A stretch of 34,462 nucleotides of DNA from a virus (IMGVR_UViG_3300036832_000888:1-34462); one strand, 5' to 3'; counted from the stretch's first letter, positions 6,747 to 13,206 are shown. The notes: generated by a model not told the origin, from the sequence alone. A program made the numbers and translations.

Positions 6747-7003
6747 CGTACACCGAGAAAGCAGACCGCGTAACACTCGAAATGTCGCGCGAGGAATTCG
6801 CACGCTTGATGTATGAACTTGGATTCGGCCTAAGCGCCGCCATAAACGAGCGCTCGACGTACGAGGTTCATACTGGATTCGGCCTAAGCGCCGCTATAAC
6901 CGGAAAAACACAGTTGTTCCGGCACTTACGCCTTGTGAATCAGCTAAACGCCGGCAACCCACACTTTCAGCCGTACGAGATCCCGGAGAACTTCGGCCGA
7001 TGA
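6743..7003 (+). CDS. Hypothetical protein with an internal 18-residue duplication (86 aa)
   Basis: Begins and ends with ATGA overlaps. The octapeptide GFGLSAAI occurs twice, 18 residues apart, because a 26-base DNA segment is repeated (6820-6845 and 6874-6899, one mismatch). The region between copies therefore looks like a tandem duplication inside an otherwise short helical protein. No domain recognised. Confidence 0.55.
   Translation: MTYTEKADRVTLEMSREEFARLMYELGFGLSAAINERSTYEVHTGFGLSAAITGKTQLFRHLRLVNQLNAGNPHFQPYEIPENFGR
6820..6899 (+). repeat. 26-bp direct repeat inside a gene
   Basis: The copies at 6820-6845 and 6874-6899 agree at 25 of 26 positions; each begins TGGATTCGGCCTAAGCGCCG. The period is 54 bases, a multiple of three, so the frame is preserved. 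The synonymous difference and in-frame period indicate a recent duplication of 18 codons. Confidence 0.8.
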
Positions 7004-7416
7004 CAACGCAACTCGCCCTTTGGTGTCGACATTGCGGAGCATCCGAGCTGCACGCCCGCGGCCTATGCCAGCCCTGTTATGACGCCTGGAGACTCAGCGA
7101 GCGTAATTTTGCCGGACTCCGCGAGATCGCCCTCGAGCGAGACGCCGCCACCTGTACTATTTGTCTCGAGCACGATCAGCCAGTCATGCATCACAGGTTT
7201 TACAGTTCGAGACTCGACCACCTGATAACACTCTGCGCCGCTTGCCACGCCCGCGTACATCGGACCCTATACCCAGACTGGACGATGCACCCGCAACTGC
7301 GGGTTTACTGGCGCGAACTCCACCCCGGCCGGCCGGAACAACTTCCGTTATTAGAAGGCACCACCGAATTACACTTATTACGGCGCCGGCGCCGCCGGAA
7401 GGCAATGAGGGAATGA
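7000..7416 (+). CDS. HNH-endonuclease-like protein with N-terminal zinc ribbon (138 aa)
   Basis: The N-terminus CRHCG...CQPC forms a zinc ribbon (residues about 9-26). Residues about 45-90 resemble an HNH fold: RDAATCTIC, then MHHRFYSSRLDHLITLCAACHARVH, where CxxC pairs hold the structural zinc and the HH pair would supply the catalytic histidine. The asparagine position is less certain. It starts at an ATGA overlap and is immediately followed by a small membrane protein. Possible roles are DNA nicking in replication or host takeover; a second HNH gene lies at 9415. Confidence 0.65.
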   Translation: MTTQLALWCRHCGASELHARGLCQPCYDAWRLSERNFAGLREIALERDAATCTICLEHDQPVMHHRFYSSRLDHLITLCAACHARVHRTLYPDWTMHPQLRVYWRELHPGRPEQLPLLEGTTELHLLRRRRRRKAMRE

Positions 7417-7584
7417 ATGCACCACCCGGTACGTTTGGCCCTAGTGTTCTTATGCCTCACCTTCTTGTTCGTAGTGGCGGCATGGTGGCACCGCCGGCAA
7501 CGCCGAAAAATATTTGAGGCAGACTACCAGAGATTTGAGAAATTTCTGAATGAGCTCAAGAAGAAAACCGACTGGCCTATCTGA
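7417..7584 (+). CDS. Small single-pass membrane protein (55 aa)
   Basis: ATG 7417 follows the upstream stop directly. Residues about 6-24 (RLALVFLCLTFLFVVAAWW) form a clear transmembrane helix; the rest is basic (HRRQRRK) and then helical and charged (DYQRFEKFLNELKKKTDW). The basic stretch after the helix predicts N-out/C-in topology. It could belong to lysis (holin, antiholin or inner spanin) or act at the membrane early in infection; no endolysin is adjacent. Confidence 0.5.
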   Translation: MHHPVRLALVFLCLTFLFVVAAWWHRRQRRKIFEADYQRFEKFLNELKKKTDWPI

Positions 7585-7599
7585 GTTAGAATCGCGGGC

Positions 7600-7851
7600 A
7601 TGAAGGCAACCCCCGCAGCTCAACCCCAAACCGACCCGCAGACGCCGGAGCAATGGCAGGATGCGGTTAACCTCGCCCATTTTTTCATGGCCATCGATAG
7701 CGCCCGGCAATATGGGCTCATCGCCGGCGGCCCTACAGTGAACATCGAACGCTGCGAAGTGGTTTTAACCCAAGGCCGAGAGAAGGGAATCACGCCAAAC
7801 ACGCCGAACGTGATCGGCAAAGCGGAAAAAGCCGCTCGCGCCGCGCGCTAA
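7600..7851 (+). CDS. Hypothetical protein (83 aa)
   Basis: ATG 7600 after a 15-base gap. A glutamine/proline-rich N-terminus leads into a helical segment (WQDAVNLAHFFMAIDSARQYGLI) and a C-terminal part with GREKGITPNTPNVIGKAEKAARAAR. The pattern suggests a small soluble DNA- or protein-binding protein, but no family is recognised. A long inverted repeat starts three bases after its stop codon. Confidence 0.55.
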   Translation: MKATPAAQPQTDPQTPEQWQDAVNLAHFFMAIDSARQYGLIAGGPTVNIERCEVVLTQGREKGITPNTPNVIGKAEKAARAAR

Positions 7852-7853
7852 TT

Positions 7854-7918
7854 GAGGAGAAGACACGAAACGGAATTTAAAGCACGCTAAGCAGTCTGCC
7901 GTTTCGTGTCTTCTCCTC
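7854..7918. repeat. Perfect 20-bp inverted repeat with 25-base spacer
   Basis: Left arm GAGGAGAAGACACGAAACGG (7854-7873) is exactly complementary to the right arm at 7899-7918. AATT outside the left arm matches AATT beyond the right arm with one extra base. The RNA would form a very stable hairpin directly behind the stop of the preceding gene. No T-run follows, so ordinary intrinsic termination is not supported; RNA processing, a recombination site or a protein-binding site are alternatives. Confidence 0.85.
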
Positions 7919-7962
7919 TAATTGCTGAGACAGCAGCACCGCAAATAGCACTTTTGTAGAGA

Positions 7963-8322
7963 TTGAACAACCATAACGGCCCCCTGCGCCCCCCGATACT
8001 GCCCGCCAGAGGCCAGCCGATCGCGCCGCCCCCGGCGGCACTCCTAAGCCAATCCGCCTATACGGAAGTCAGACGCGAAACCCGGCGCCTAGAACTGATG
8101 TTCTCGAGACGACTGCCCGGCGGCACACGACACGACTATATCCGCGTGCCCGAAACGCAAACCGGCCTGGTTGTCATTGAAGTACTCACCCACGAAGTAG
8201 AAGAACTGATTAGACGCGCGTTCCTCTCGTCAAATGGGCAAATGGCGCGCGGAGGAATTCGCGTAAGAGTGCTCGAACGCCAAAAAATCACCAACGAAAC
8301 ACCGGGAGAGGCTAACACGTAA
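7963..8322 (+). CDS. Hypothetical protein with TTG start (119 aa)
   Basis: An in-frame TAG at 7957 limits the start to TTG 7963 or an internal codon; no strong ribosome binding site is present, so the start is uncertain. The N-terminus is proline-rich, the remainder alpha/beta (ETRRLELMFSRRLP, GLVVIEVLTHEVEELIRRAF). No catalytic motif is evident. A further 51 open codons follow its TAA stop in the same frame (see 8323-8478). Confidence 0.5.
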   Translation: MNNHNGPLRPPILPARGQPIAPPPAALLSQSAYTEVRRETRRLELMFSRRLPGGTRHDYIRVPETQTGLVVIEVLTHEVEELIRRAFLSSNGQMARGGIRVRVLERQKITNETPGEANT

Positions 8323-8478
8323 GACCCTTTTCACCGCCCCGAGTGGATTCCCTCCCGTAAACGACCATACGACATTTACGACCCCAGAAAAATCGGGGAT
8401 ACCGTTCTGTGCCCTGTATGCGAATTAAAAGCACCAAAGAGCACTGCAATTAACACCCGTCCCCCGGAACGGCTTTAA
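8323..8478 (+). other. In-frame open extension after a stop codon, zinc-knuckle-like
   Basis: Directly after the TAA of the 119-residue gene, 51 sense codons continue in the same frame until TAA 8476-8478. The predicted peptide looks coding, with RPEWIPSRKRPYDIYDPRK and a CPVC motif, but has no ATG, GTG or TTG. It could be a readthrough product, a gene starting at a rare codon, or the remainder of a longer gene interrupted by a recent stop. Confidence 0.35.
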
Positions 8479-8547
8479 GTCCGGACGCGCTCCCGTCGAG
8501 CCGCCTTTTCGTTCCACACCGGAACCCGTTTCAACCCCGTTCCCTAA

Positions 8548-8940
8548 ATGCGATACATTCCGACTTTCAACGCCGCCGGCCGGCGCGATCGCCGTTATTC
8601 GCTCGAGGCCATCGAGCGATTACTCGCCCTCAAAATGATCACGCCGAAGTATCACAAACGCACCGGCGCCATAATTGCCGCTCAATTCCTGCCCAAAGTC
8701 GGACGCGACCCGAAACCCCTAACGATCGCCGCCATTCTCGGACAGCATTACTGTAGACAGCGCAGAGTCACCGAAAACGCCCGCGTTTGGGAACTTAACG
8801 ACCTACCGAAAGCCGCCGACCTCCGGCACCGCATGACCGAAGACGACGCCGACAACCCGGCGGCCGTCGATGCTTTTATCCGCGCCGTATTCTGCGCAGT
8901 GCCCCTCACGATCGCCTCACACCGAACCAATGCAGCGTAA
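8548..8940 (+). CDS. Hypothetical protein upstream of the endolysin (130 aa)
   Basis: ATG 8548. The N-terminus is basic (RRDRRYSLEAIERLLALKMITPKY), followed by a segment FLPKVGRDPKP and an acidic helical region (RHRMTEDDADNPAAVDAFIRAVF). The first 60 residues could form a small HTH-like fold, which is speculative. Its last 11 bases overlap the lysozyme gene, so the two are translationally coupled. Confidence 0.55.
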   Translation: MRYIPTFNAAGRRDRRYSLEAIERLLALKMITPKYHKRTGAIIAAQFLPKVGRDPKPLTIAAILGQHYCRQRRVTENARVWELNDLPKAADLRHRMTEDDADNPAAVDAFIRAVFCAVPLTIASHRTNAA

Positions 8941-9415
8941 AACCTACTCGCCCCTCGCAATCGCATCAATAAAGGCCTGGGAATCCTTACGCCTCAAGGC
9001 CTACCGAGACGAAAAAGGAATCTGGACCGTTGGATATGGATCGACTACCGGCGCCGTCCCCGGCCTAGTCGTCAACGCCTTGACGATATGCACCCCGGAC
9101 CAGGCAAACGAATGGCTCGAAACCAAAATAAAAGCCATCGCCGCCGATATAGATTACTCCGTCACCGTCGAGCTCAACCAAAATCAATTTGATGCTCTGG
9201 TTAGCCTGATCTATAACGTTGGATCGACCGCGTTCCACCGCTCCAAATTACTCGCGCGGCTGAACAACGGCGACCCAGACGCCGCAGATGAAATGCTCGA
9301 CTGGTGTTTTGAGCACCGAGGCGGCCAACTCGTAAAGAGCGCCGGACTCGAGAACCGGCGCCGCGCCGAATACACGCTTTTTCATACGCCAATCGACGAA
9401 GAAGACGCCGCTTAA
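8930..9415 (+). CDS. Endolysin, GH24 lysozyme family (161 aa)
   Basis: Cleaves the glycan strands of peptidoglycan at the end of infection. The T4-lysozyme-type triad is exact: E18, eight residues, D27, five residues, T33, in the context KAWESLRLKAYRDEKGIWTVGYG. The second family signature NQNQFDALVSLIYNVG is at about 83-98, and ENRRRAEYTLF near the end is also typical. Length fits the family. There is no signal peptide or SAR helix, so release needs a holin; the likely partner starts at 34068. ATG 8930 is chosen; upstream codons of the frame shadow the previous gene. Confidence 0.93.
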   Translation: MQRKTYSPLAIASIKAWESLRLKAYRDEKGIWTVGYGSTTGAVPGLVVNALTICTPDQANEWLETKIKAIAADIDYSVTVELNQNQFDALVSLIYNVGSTAFHRSKLLARLNNGDPDAADEMLDWCFEHRGGQLVKSAGLENRRRAEYTLFHTPIDEEDAA

Positions 9416-9741
9416 TGCCCACGCGTGCCCGGCGCCCTTGCGCAGCTCCGAGCTGTAGCGCACTCGTCACGAGCGGATATTGCCCCGCGCACGCCGGCCG
9501 AGCCCGACCCGTCGAACGCTGGAGAGGATCAGCCACCGAAAGAGGATATGACGGCGCCTGGAGACGATTCCGACGCGCGTATCTGGCGAAATATCCGACT
9601 TGCGCAGACTGTCAAAGCCCGGCCACCGAAGTACACCACGTCGAGAAGATCGCGACTCACCCGCAACTGAGATTAGTTGCAAGCAATTGCCGAGCCCTCT
9701 GTAAAACCTGCCACTCGAGACGCACCGCGGCCGGCGAATGA
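9415..9741 (+). CDS. HNH endonuclease (108 aa)
   Basis: Starts at a TAATG overlap with the endolysin. The C-terminal half has the HNH pattern CADC...VHHVEKI...LVASNCRALCKTCHSRRTA, with two CxxC zinc pairs and the HH catalytic site. The N-terminal third has additional cysteines and histidine (RRPCAAPSCSALVTSGYCPAH), likely a second zinc knuckle. In HK97-like phages an HNH protein helps TerL cut DNA at cos; here TerL is about 4 kb downstream, so that role is plausible but not certain. Confidence 0.85.
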   Translation: MPTRARRPCAAPSCSALVTSGYCPAHAGRARPVERWRGSATERGYDGAWRRFRRAYLAKYPTCADCQSPATEVHHVEKIATHPQLRLVASNCRALCKTCHSRRTAAGE

Positions 9742-9753
9742 TCCAAACCCGAA

Positions 9754-10146
9754 ATGCCAAAACCGAAAATCACACCCGCGCTTAGCCAGCTCGCCGATGA
9801 ATATGGCGACCTCGCCGAGAAAATCGCGCCGCATAAAGCCAACATCAAGCGACTTGAAGAAGTAGGGAAGGCACTCCGCGCCCATGTCGCCGACCTGGAC
9901 CCCGAAGAATCGGCCGAAGTCGCCGGCGAACGTCATAGCGTCACCATCGGCCCCCGCGGATACGAGAGCAAAATTATTTCGCTTGAGAAAGTCTTTTCCA
10001 AACTCGGAAAATCCAAATTTCTCGCCGCTTGCTCGCTCACTCTGAAAGCCCTCGAGACGGCCCTCACGCCGGCCGATGTCCTCACCCTCACCGAACGCAA
10101 GCGCACCGGATACCGGCCCCTCGAACCCCGGCCCTTCAACAAATAA
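9754..10146 (+). CDS. Hypothetical protein with coiled-coil N-terminus (130 aa)
   Basis: ATG 9754. Residues about 8-50 form a long charged helix (LSQLADEYGDLAEKIAPHKANIKRLEEVGKALRAHV), followed by a beta-like segment (GERHSVTIGPRGYESKIISLEKVF) and a helical end. It resembles uncharacterised phage proteins placed near replication or modification genes, without a defined function. It precedes the PAPS-reductase-family gene by 19 bases. Confidence 0.6.
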   Translation: MPKPKITPALSQLADEYGDLAEKIAPHKANIKRLEEVGKALRAHVADLDPEESAEVAGERHSVTIGPRGYESKIISLEKVFSKLGKSKFLAACSLTLKALETALTPADVLTLTERKRTGYRPLEPRPFNK

Positions 10147-10165
10147 GCCAAAGCCCTCAAACTGA

Positions 10166-11017
10166 ATGAAACATATCGTTGGTTTTTCTGGCGGAATTGA
10201 TAGCCAAGCATGCGCCAGATGGGTACTGAACCGATACCCCGCTGAGGACGTGCTTTTACTAAACAGCGACGCCGGCGGCAACGAACACCCGCTTACTACC
10301 GCGTTTGTTCGACACTACTCGCGCACCGTGCATAAGGTCATTGAGATAAGCGCCCGAGTCGCCGACCTCTGGAAAACCGAAGGATTCGCGGAGACTAAAG
10401 GGCTCAACGGAAACGAACGCCTCACCTTTAAACGGATGATCCAAATTAAAGGCCGGCCGCCGTCACGAACCGCGCAGTTTTGCACCGAAATTCTAAAGCT
10501 AAAGCCGCAAAAACGATGGATGGAAAAGCACTTTGGACCCGGCGGAACCTACGAAGGTGAAGATTTCTGCCGTTATACCGGAGTCCGGCGCGATGAAAGC
10601 CACAAGCGGCACGATGCCGAAATCACCGAATGGGACAGCTATTACGATTGTGAACTTATCCGCCCTATCGCCGATTGGACAAAAGAGATGTGTTTCGCAT
10701 ACGTCCAAGCGCACGGAGAGGAAGTAAACCCGCTCTATAAACTGGGCTTTTCCCGCGTAGGATGCGCGCCCTGTATCAACTCCGGCAAAGAAGACATTCG
10801 ACTGTGGTTCGATCGAGCCCCGAAAATGATCGACAAAATACGCGCATGGGAAGCCGACACCGGGAAAACGTTTTTCGCGCCGATGGTCCCCGGAAAATAC
10901 ATGAACACGATTGACGAGGTAGTTCAGTGGGCATTCACAAAGCACGGCGGAAAAGAAAAATTAGTAATTCTGCAGGACCGGCCCGCTTGTGAATCCAAAT
11001 ATGGACTTTGCGCCTAG
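10166..11017 (+). CDS. PAPS-reductase-family protein (adenine nucleotide alpha-hydrolase fold, 283 aa)
   Basis: The N-terminal SGGIDS (residues 8-13) is the PP-loop that binds ATP or PAPS. Family features follow in order: LLLNSDAG, RTAQFCTEILKLKP (C106), YTGVRRDES, RPIADWTKEM, and NPLYKLGFSRVGCAPCINSGKED (C200, C203). Relatives include CysH, which reduces PAPS, and DndC, which takes part in DNA phosphorothioation; phage versions are common and mostly of unknown activity. The extra C-terminal cysteines could hold an iron-sulfur cluster or zinc. Its neighbour is a glycosyltransferase, so a joint role in modifying DNA or virion parts is conceivable but unproven. Confidence 0.85.
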   Translation: MKHIVGFSGGIDSQACARWVLNRYPAEDVLLLNSDAGGNEHPLTTAFVRHYSRTVHKVIEISARVADLWKTEGFAETKGLNGNERLTFKRMIQIKGRPPSRTAQFCTEILKLKPQKRWMEKHFGPGGTYEGEDFCRYTGVRRDESHKRHDAEITEWDSYYDCELIRPIADWTKEMCFAYVQAHGEEVNPLYKLGFSRVGCAPCINSGKEDIRLWFDRAPKMIDKIRAWEADTGKTFFAPMVPGKYMNTIDEVVQWAFTKHGGKEKLVILQDRPACESKYGLCA

Positions 11018-11022
11018 ACCCC

Positions 11023-11847
11023 ATGAGCTACGCAGACCCATTACCGAAACCACCGGCCCCGCCGCCGCCGGCGCCGCCGGCACCGGAAGCGCCCCGCTTT
11101 TCGCTGAAAGCCGTAACGACTTGTGTAAACAACGCGGATTTTCTCGCACATACGGCGCCGCTTAACCGCGCCTGGTTCGACCGTTTTGTAATCGTCACCG
11201 CGCCGGAAGACCAAGCCACTCAAAAAGTGTGCAAGACCTGGAAGCTCGAATGCATCGTGACCGATGCGTTTAACTCGCACTGGGGAGACTTCCGCAAAGG
11301 CGCCGGAATCAACCGCGGACTCGCAAAGCTCGACATTCAGCCGCACGACTGGTTACTACACCTCGACGCGGACATAATCCTACCCGGCTCATTCCGCCAT
11401 TCGATCGAGACGGCCGAACTCGATCCGCGCATGATTTACGGATGCGATCGCATCGAGTTTAAGAGCTACCAGCAGTTTCAAAAATGGTTCGGCAACCCAA
11501 CACCGCTCAGAGACAATATGTTTATCGATATGTCGCACGTTGACGGCGCGACTATCGGCACGCGCATAGCGTTCGACCACCACAACGGATATATTCCGAT
11601 CGGTTTTTTTCAATTGTGGAACGCAGCCAGCGGCAAACTGAAATACCCAGAAGGCCACACTAACGCCGGCCGCGAGGATAGCCTGTTTAGCGCATCCTGG
11701 CCCCGCCGTCAGCGCGCATTTTTGCCCGAAGTCGTCGTTTATCACCTGGAATCGGAAGCCGCCGACATGGGTGTTAACTGGAAAAAGCGGACAACGAAGC
11801 CCTTCAGCGTCGATGCTCCGCAAAATTCAAGGTTTTCCGCAAAATAA
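11023..11847 (+). CDS. GT-A-type glycosyltransferase-like protein (274 aa)
   Basis: ATG 11023 is chosen over TTG 11008, five codons upstream, because it follows the upstream stop. The first 25 residues are a Pro/Ala-rich linker. Then comes a glycosyltransferase A pattern: FSLKAVTTCVNNADFL, FDRFVIVTAPED, and the metal-binding LHLDADIILPG (DxD). Later parts contain GYIPIGFFQLWNAASG and REDSLFSASWP, where the acidic pair could be the catalytic region. It presumably transfers sugar from a nucleotide-sugar donor; acceptor unknown. It ends the early block, before a 424-base gene-free region. Confidence 0.8.
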   Translation: MSYADPLPKPPAPPPPAPPAPEAPRFSLKAVTTCVNNADFLAHTAPLNRAWFDRFVIVTAPEDQATQKVCKTWKLECIVTDAFNSHWGDFRKGAGINRGLAKLDIQPHDWLLHLDADIILPGSFRHSIETAELDPRMIYGCDRIEFKSYQQFQKWFGNPTPLRDNMFIDMSHVDGATIGTRIAFDHHNGYIPIGFFQLWNAASGKLKYPEGHTNAGREDSLFSASWPRRQRAFLPEVVVYHLESEAADMGVNWKKRTTKPFSVDAPQNSRFSAK

Positions 11848-11972
11848 CAGGTTTCTACGGCTTTGCCCTCTCCTCTCGGATGGACCCACCCACCCGCGCG
11901 GACTTCGGGCGACCTCGGCCGCGCGAGCGTAACCGCCCCGCGGCCCTTCGGATTTACTCAATGAAACGCAAA

Positions 11973-11996
11973 GTATACCCGTTTGTATACCCGTTT
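11973..11996 (+). repeat. Two tandem copies of a 12-mer
   Basis: GTATACCCGTTT occurs twice without a gap; each copy begins with the palindromic GTATAC. Such short direct repeats are used as binding sites for terminase, replication or regulatory proteins. No function can be assigned. Confidence 0.7.
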
Positions 11997-12203
11997 CTGC
12001 CTTGACAGCGGCAACCCGGCTTTGCGCCTAAACAAACGTCTTTTCTTTCAAACCTTGTATTTTGCGGACGCAAAAAATCGACCACTGCGCGGTCGCCGGC
12101 CCCATCCCCCGGAGGATTAGACCCACCCCTACCCCTGCCGATATGGGAGATAGCCCGCTAGGAACTACCACCAAAACCGGCCCGGCATAAGGGTCTTGGC
12201 CGG

Positions 12204-12219
12204 CGGTTCGGCCGAACCG
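12204..12219. promoter_or_regulatory. 16-bp perfect palindrome
   Basis: CGGTTCGGCCGAACCG is perfectly self-complementary and lies just before the promoter candidate and operators of the PLD-like gene. It could bind a dimeric regulator, or form a terminator-like hairpin; no T-run follows. Confidence 0.5.
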
Positions 12220-12221
12220 TT

Positions 12222-12279
12222 ATTCAACAGTTGATTGTTTCGTTCAAATGTCTGTACTATTCAACAGTTGAATGGTACA
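12222..12279 (+). promoter_or_regulatory. Candidate promoter overlapped by two palindromic operators
   Basis: ATTCAACAGTTGATT (12222-12236) and ATTCAACAGTTGAAT (12259-12273) are near-perfect and perfect copies of the same 15-bp palindrome, 37 bases apart. The second lies in a larger palindrome, 12253-12279, in which TGTAC/GTACA flank the core with a single mismatch. A sigma70-like pair, TTGATT (12231-12236) and TACTAT (12255-12260) with an 18-base spacer, overlaps both sites. TACAAT (12276-12281) is another possible -10. A dimeric repressor bound here would block transcription of the PLD-like gene. Confidence 0.6.
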
Positions 12280-12931
12280 ATGGGTAATGACCACACAAAA
12301 ACCGACCCGCGCTAAAGCCGCCATTACGTCTAGACGGACTCAGGCGCACGAATCGTTTCGATCCGCAGCCGATTGCATCGGAACACTCAAGGCCGGCCAG
12401 TCATTGTTTGCCATCACCCGCGGCCAGTTCTCGATGATTGACGCCACCTTAGCGTGTCTCGATCAAACCGGCCCGGCCGATGTCAGCATATGGACCTGGA
12501 CTATCGCCGGCTACGAAATTGAATGCTTCGAACGCTTGCGCAAAGACGGCCGGATCAAAAACGGATTACTCATCATTGATTACGGCGCCCGCGGCAAAAA
12601 CGCCGACCTACTCCGCGACTGGCAGAGCAGTTTTGGGAGAGAGTCAGTCAGAACCGTTCTGAATCACGCGAAGATCGTAACCATTGAATCCGCCAATTTC
12701 AAACTGCTACTCCGCGGCAGCATGAATTTAAATTTCAATCCGCGATTCGAACAATTCGACCTATCGGAAGGCGGCCCGGCATTCGACCTAGTTAAAGGGA
12801 TCGAGCGCGAACTACCCGTACTCGCCGATGATGCACCCGGCGCCGAAGTATACAAAGCGAGCAAAGTCTCACACGCGTTTGACTCGCAAACGCTCGAGCT
12901 TTTCAGCGGATGCAAAACCTGGGCCAAATAG
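12272..12931 (+). CDS. Phospholipase D-like superfamily protein with one HxK motif (219 aa)
   Basis: Residues 132-152 carry the PLD signature in modified form: H132, K134, E139 in place of Asp, then GSMN (149-152). PLD-superfamily enzymes with one motif dimerise to form an active site and include nucleases and phospholipases. The N-terminal part (QSLFAITRGQFSMIDATLAC, GLLIIDYGA) fits the alpha/beta core. Start ATG 12272 lies inside an operator palindrome, so ATG 12287 (MTTQKPTRAK) may be the true start; neither has a clear ribosome binding site. It is the first gene after a regulated promoter and precedes the packaging genes; a DNA-cleaving role is conceivable. Confidence 0.7.
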   Translation: MVQWVMTTQKPTRAKAAITSRRTQAHESFRSAADCIGTLKAGQSLFAITRGQFSMIDATLACLDQTGPADVSIWTWTIAGYEIECFERLRKDGRIKNGLLIIDYGARGKNADLLRDWQSSFGRESVRTVLNHAKIVTIESANFKLLLRGSMNLNFNPRFEQFDLSEGGPAFDLVKGIERELPVLADDAPGAEVYKASKVSHAFDSQTLELFSGCKTWAK

Positions 12932-13206
12932 TCGAAGCGGAACTCCGCACGGATTACGGCCTAGTGAGCTCGATGGCCCGCTCGACTATTCTGCGATCGA
13001 AACAGACGATACTTTTCGGATCAGTGCAAAACTCAGCAGCGATCACCCCGAGAAGTTGATGCGCCTCTTGAAGCCGTTCGGCTTCATGAATCTCTTCGTC
13101 ACCGGGATACTCGCCTTTTCCGTTCAGTTCAAGCAGACGGTCTGATAGCTTCACGAGGCTTAGTTTACGGGAATGGCAGAAATAGACATCGAAGCGGAAC
13201 TCCGCA
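12932..13206 (+). repeat. 18-bp direct repeats bracketing a small segment
   Basis: TCGAAGCGGAACTCCGCA occurs exactly at 12932-12949 and 13189-13206, 257 bases apart. The first copy begins one base after the stop codon of the PLD-like gene; the second encodes part of the start of the next gene (IEAELRK). The segment between them holds the only minus-strand gene candidate. A local duplication, or insertion of a cassette with target duplication, would give this arrangement. Confidence 0.75.
12954..13154 (-). CDS. Candidate minus-strand small protein (66 aa)
   Basis: From GTG (complement of 13152-13154) the minus strand encodes a helical, protein-like sequence (LSDRLLELNGKGEYPGDEE..., then LLGVIAAEFCTDPKSIVCFD and RRIVERAIELT). 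The motif AEF..DP.SV.CFD looks to me like a short conserved phage protein, but this is from memory. No good ribosome binding site is seen, and the frame continues open upstream as a shadow of the terminase gene. It would be the sole gene on this strand, lying between 18-bp direct repeats. Confidence 0.42.
   Translation of the reverse strand: MKLSDRLLELNGKGEYPGDEEIHEAERLQEAHQLLGVIAAEFCTDPKSIVCFDRRIVERAIELTRP

Larger units (their letters stand above)
11848..12271. other. Structured gene-free region, candidate regulatory and packaging locus
   Basis: No supportable gene lies here. It contains a tandem 12-mer (11973-11996), a TTGACA hexamer at 12002-12007 without a good -10, a hairpin with stem CGACC/GGTCG at 12079-12095, a C-rich stretch ending near 12133, a 16-bp palindrome (12204-12219) and two operator-like palindromes next to the following gene. 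Its place before the terminase block is where cos or pac sites of many HK97-like phages lie; no overhang sequence can be defined from the sequence. Confidence 0.5.

Noticed and set aside
9415-9741. Homing endonuclease interpretation of the HNH gene
   Set aside because: No intron or inserted context around it; position and small size fit the packaging-associated HNH class better.
9673-10281. Long minus-strand open frame (202 codons)
   Set aside because: Its sequence is glycine/phenylalanine-rich shadow of the + strand coiled-coil and PAPS-family genes, which have clear coding features.
12002-12031. TTGACA hexamer as a promoter
   Set aside because: No acceptable -10 hexamer at 16-18 bases downstream; kept only as a remark in the region description.
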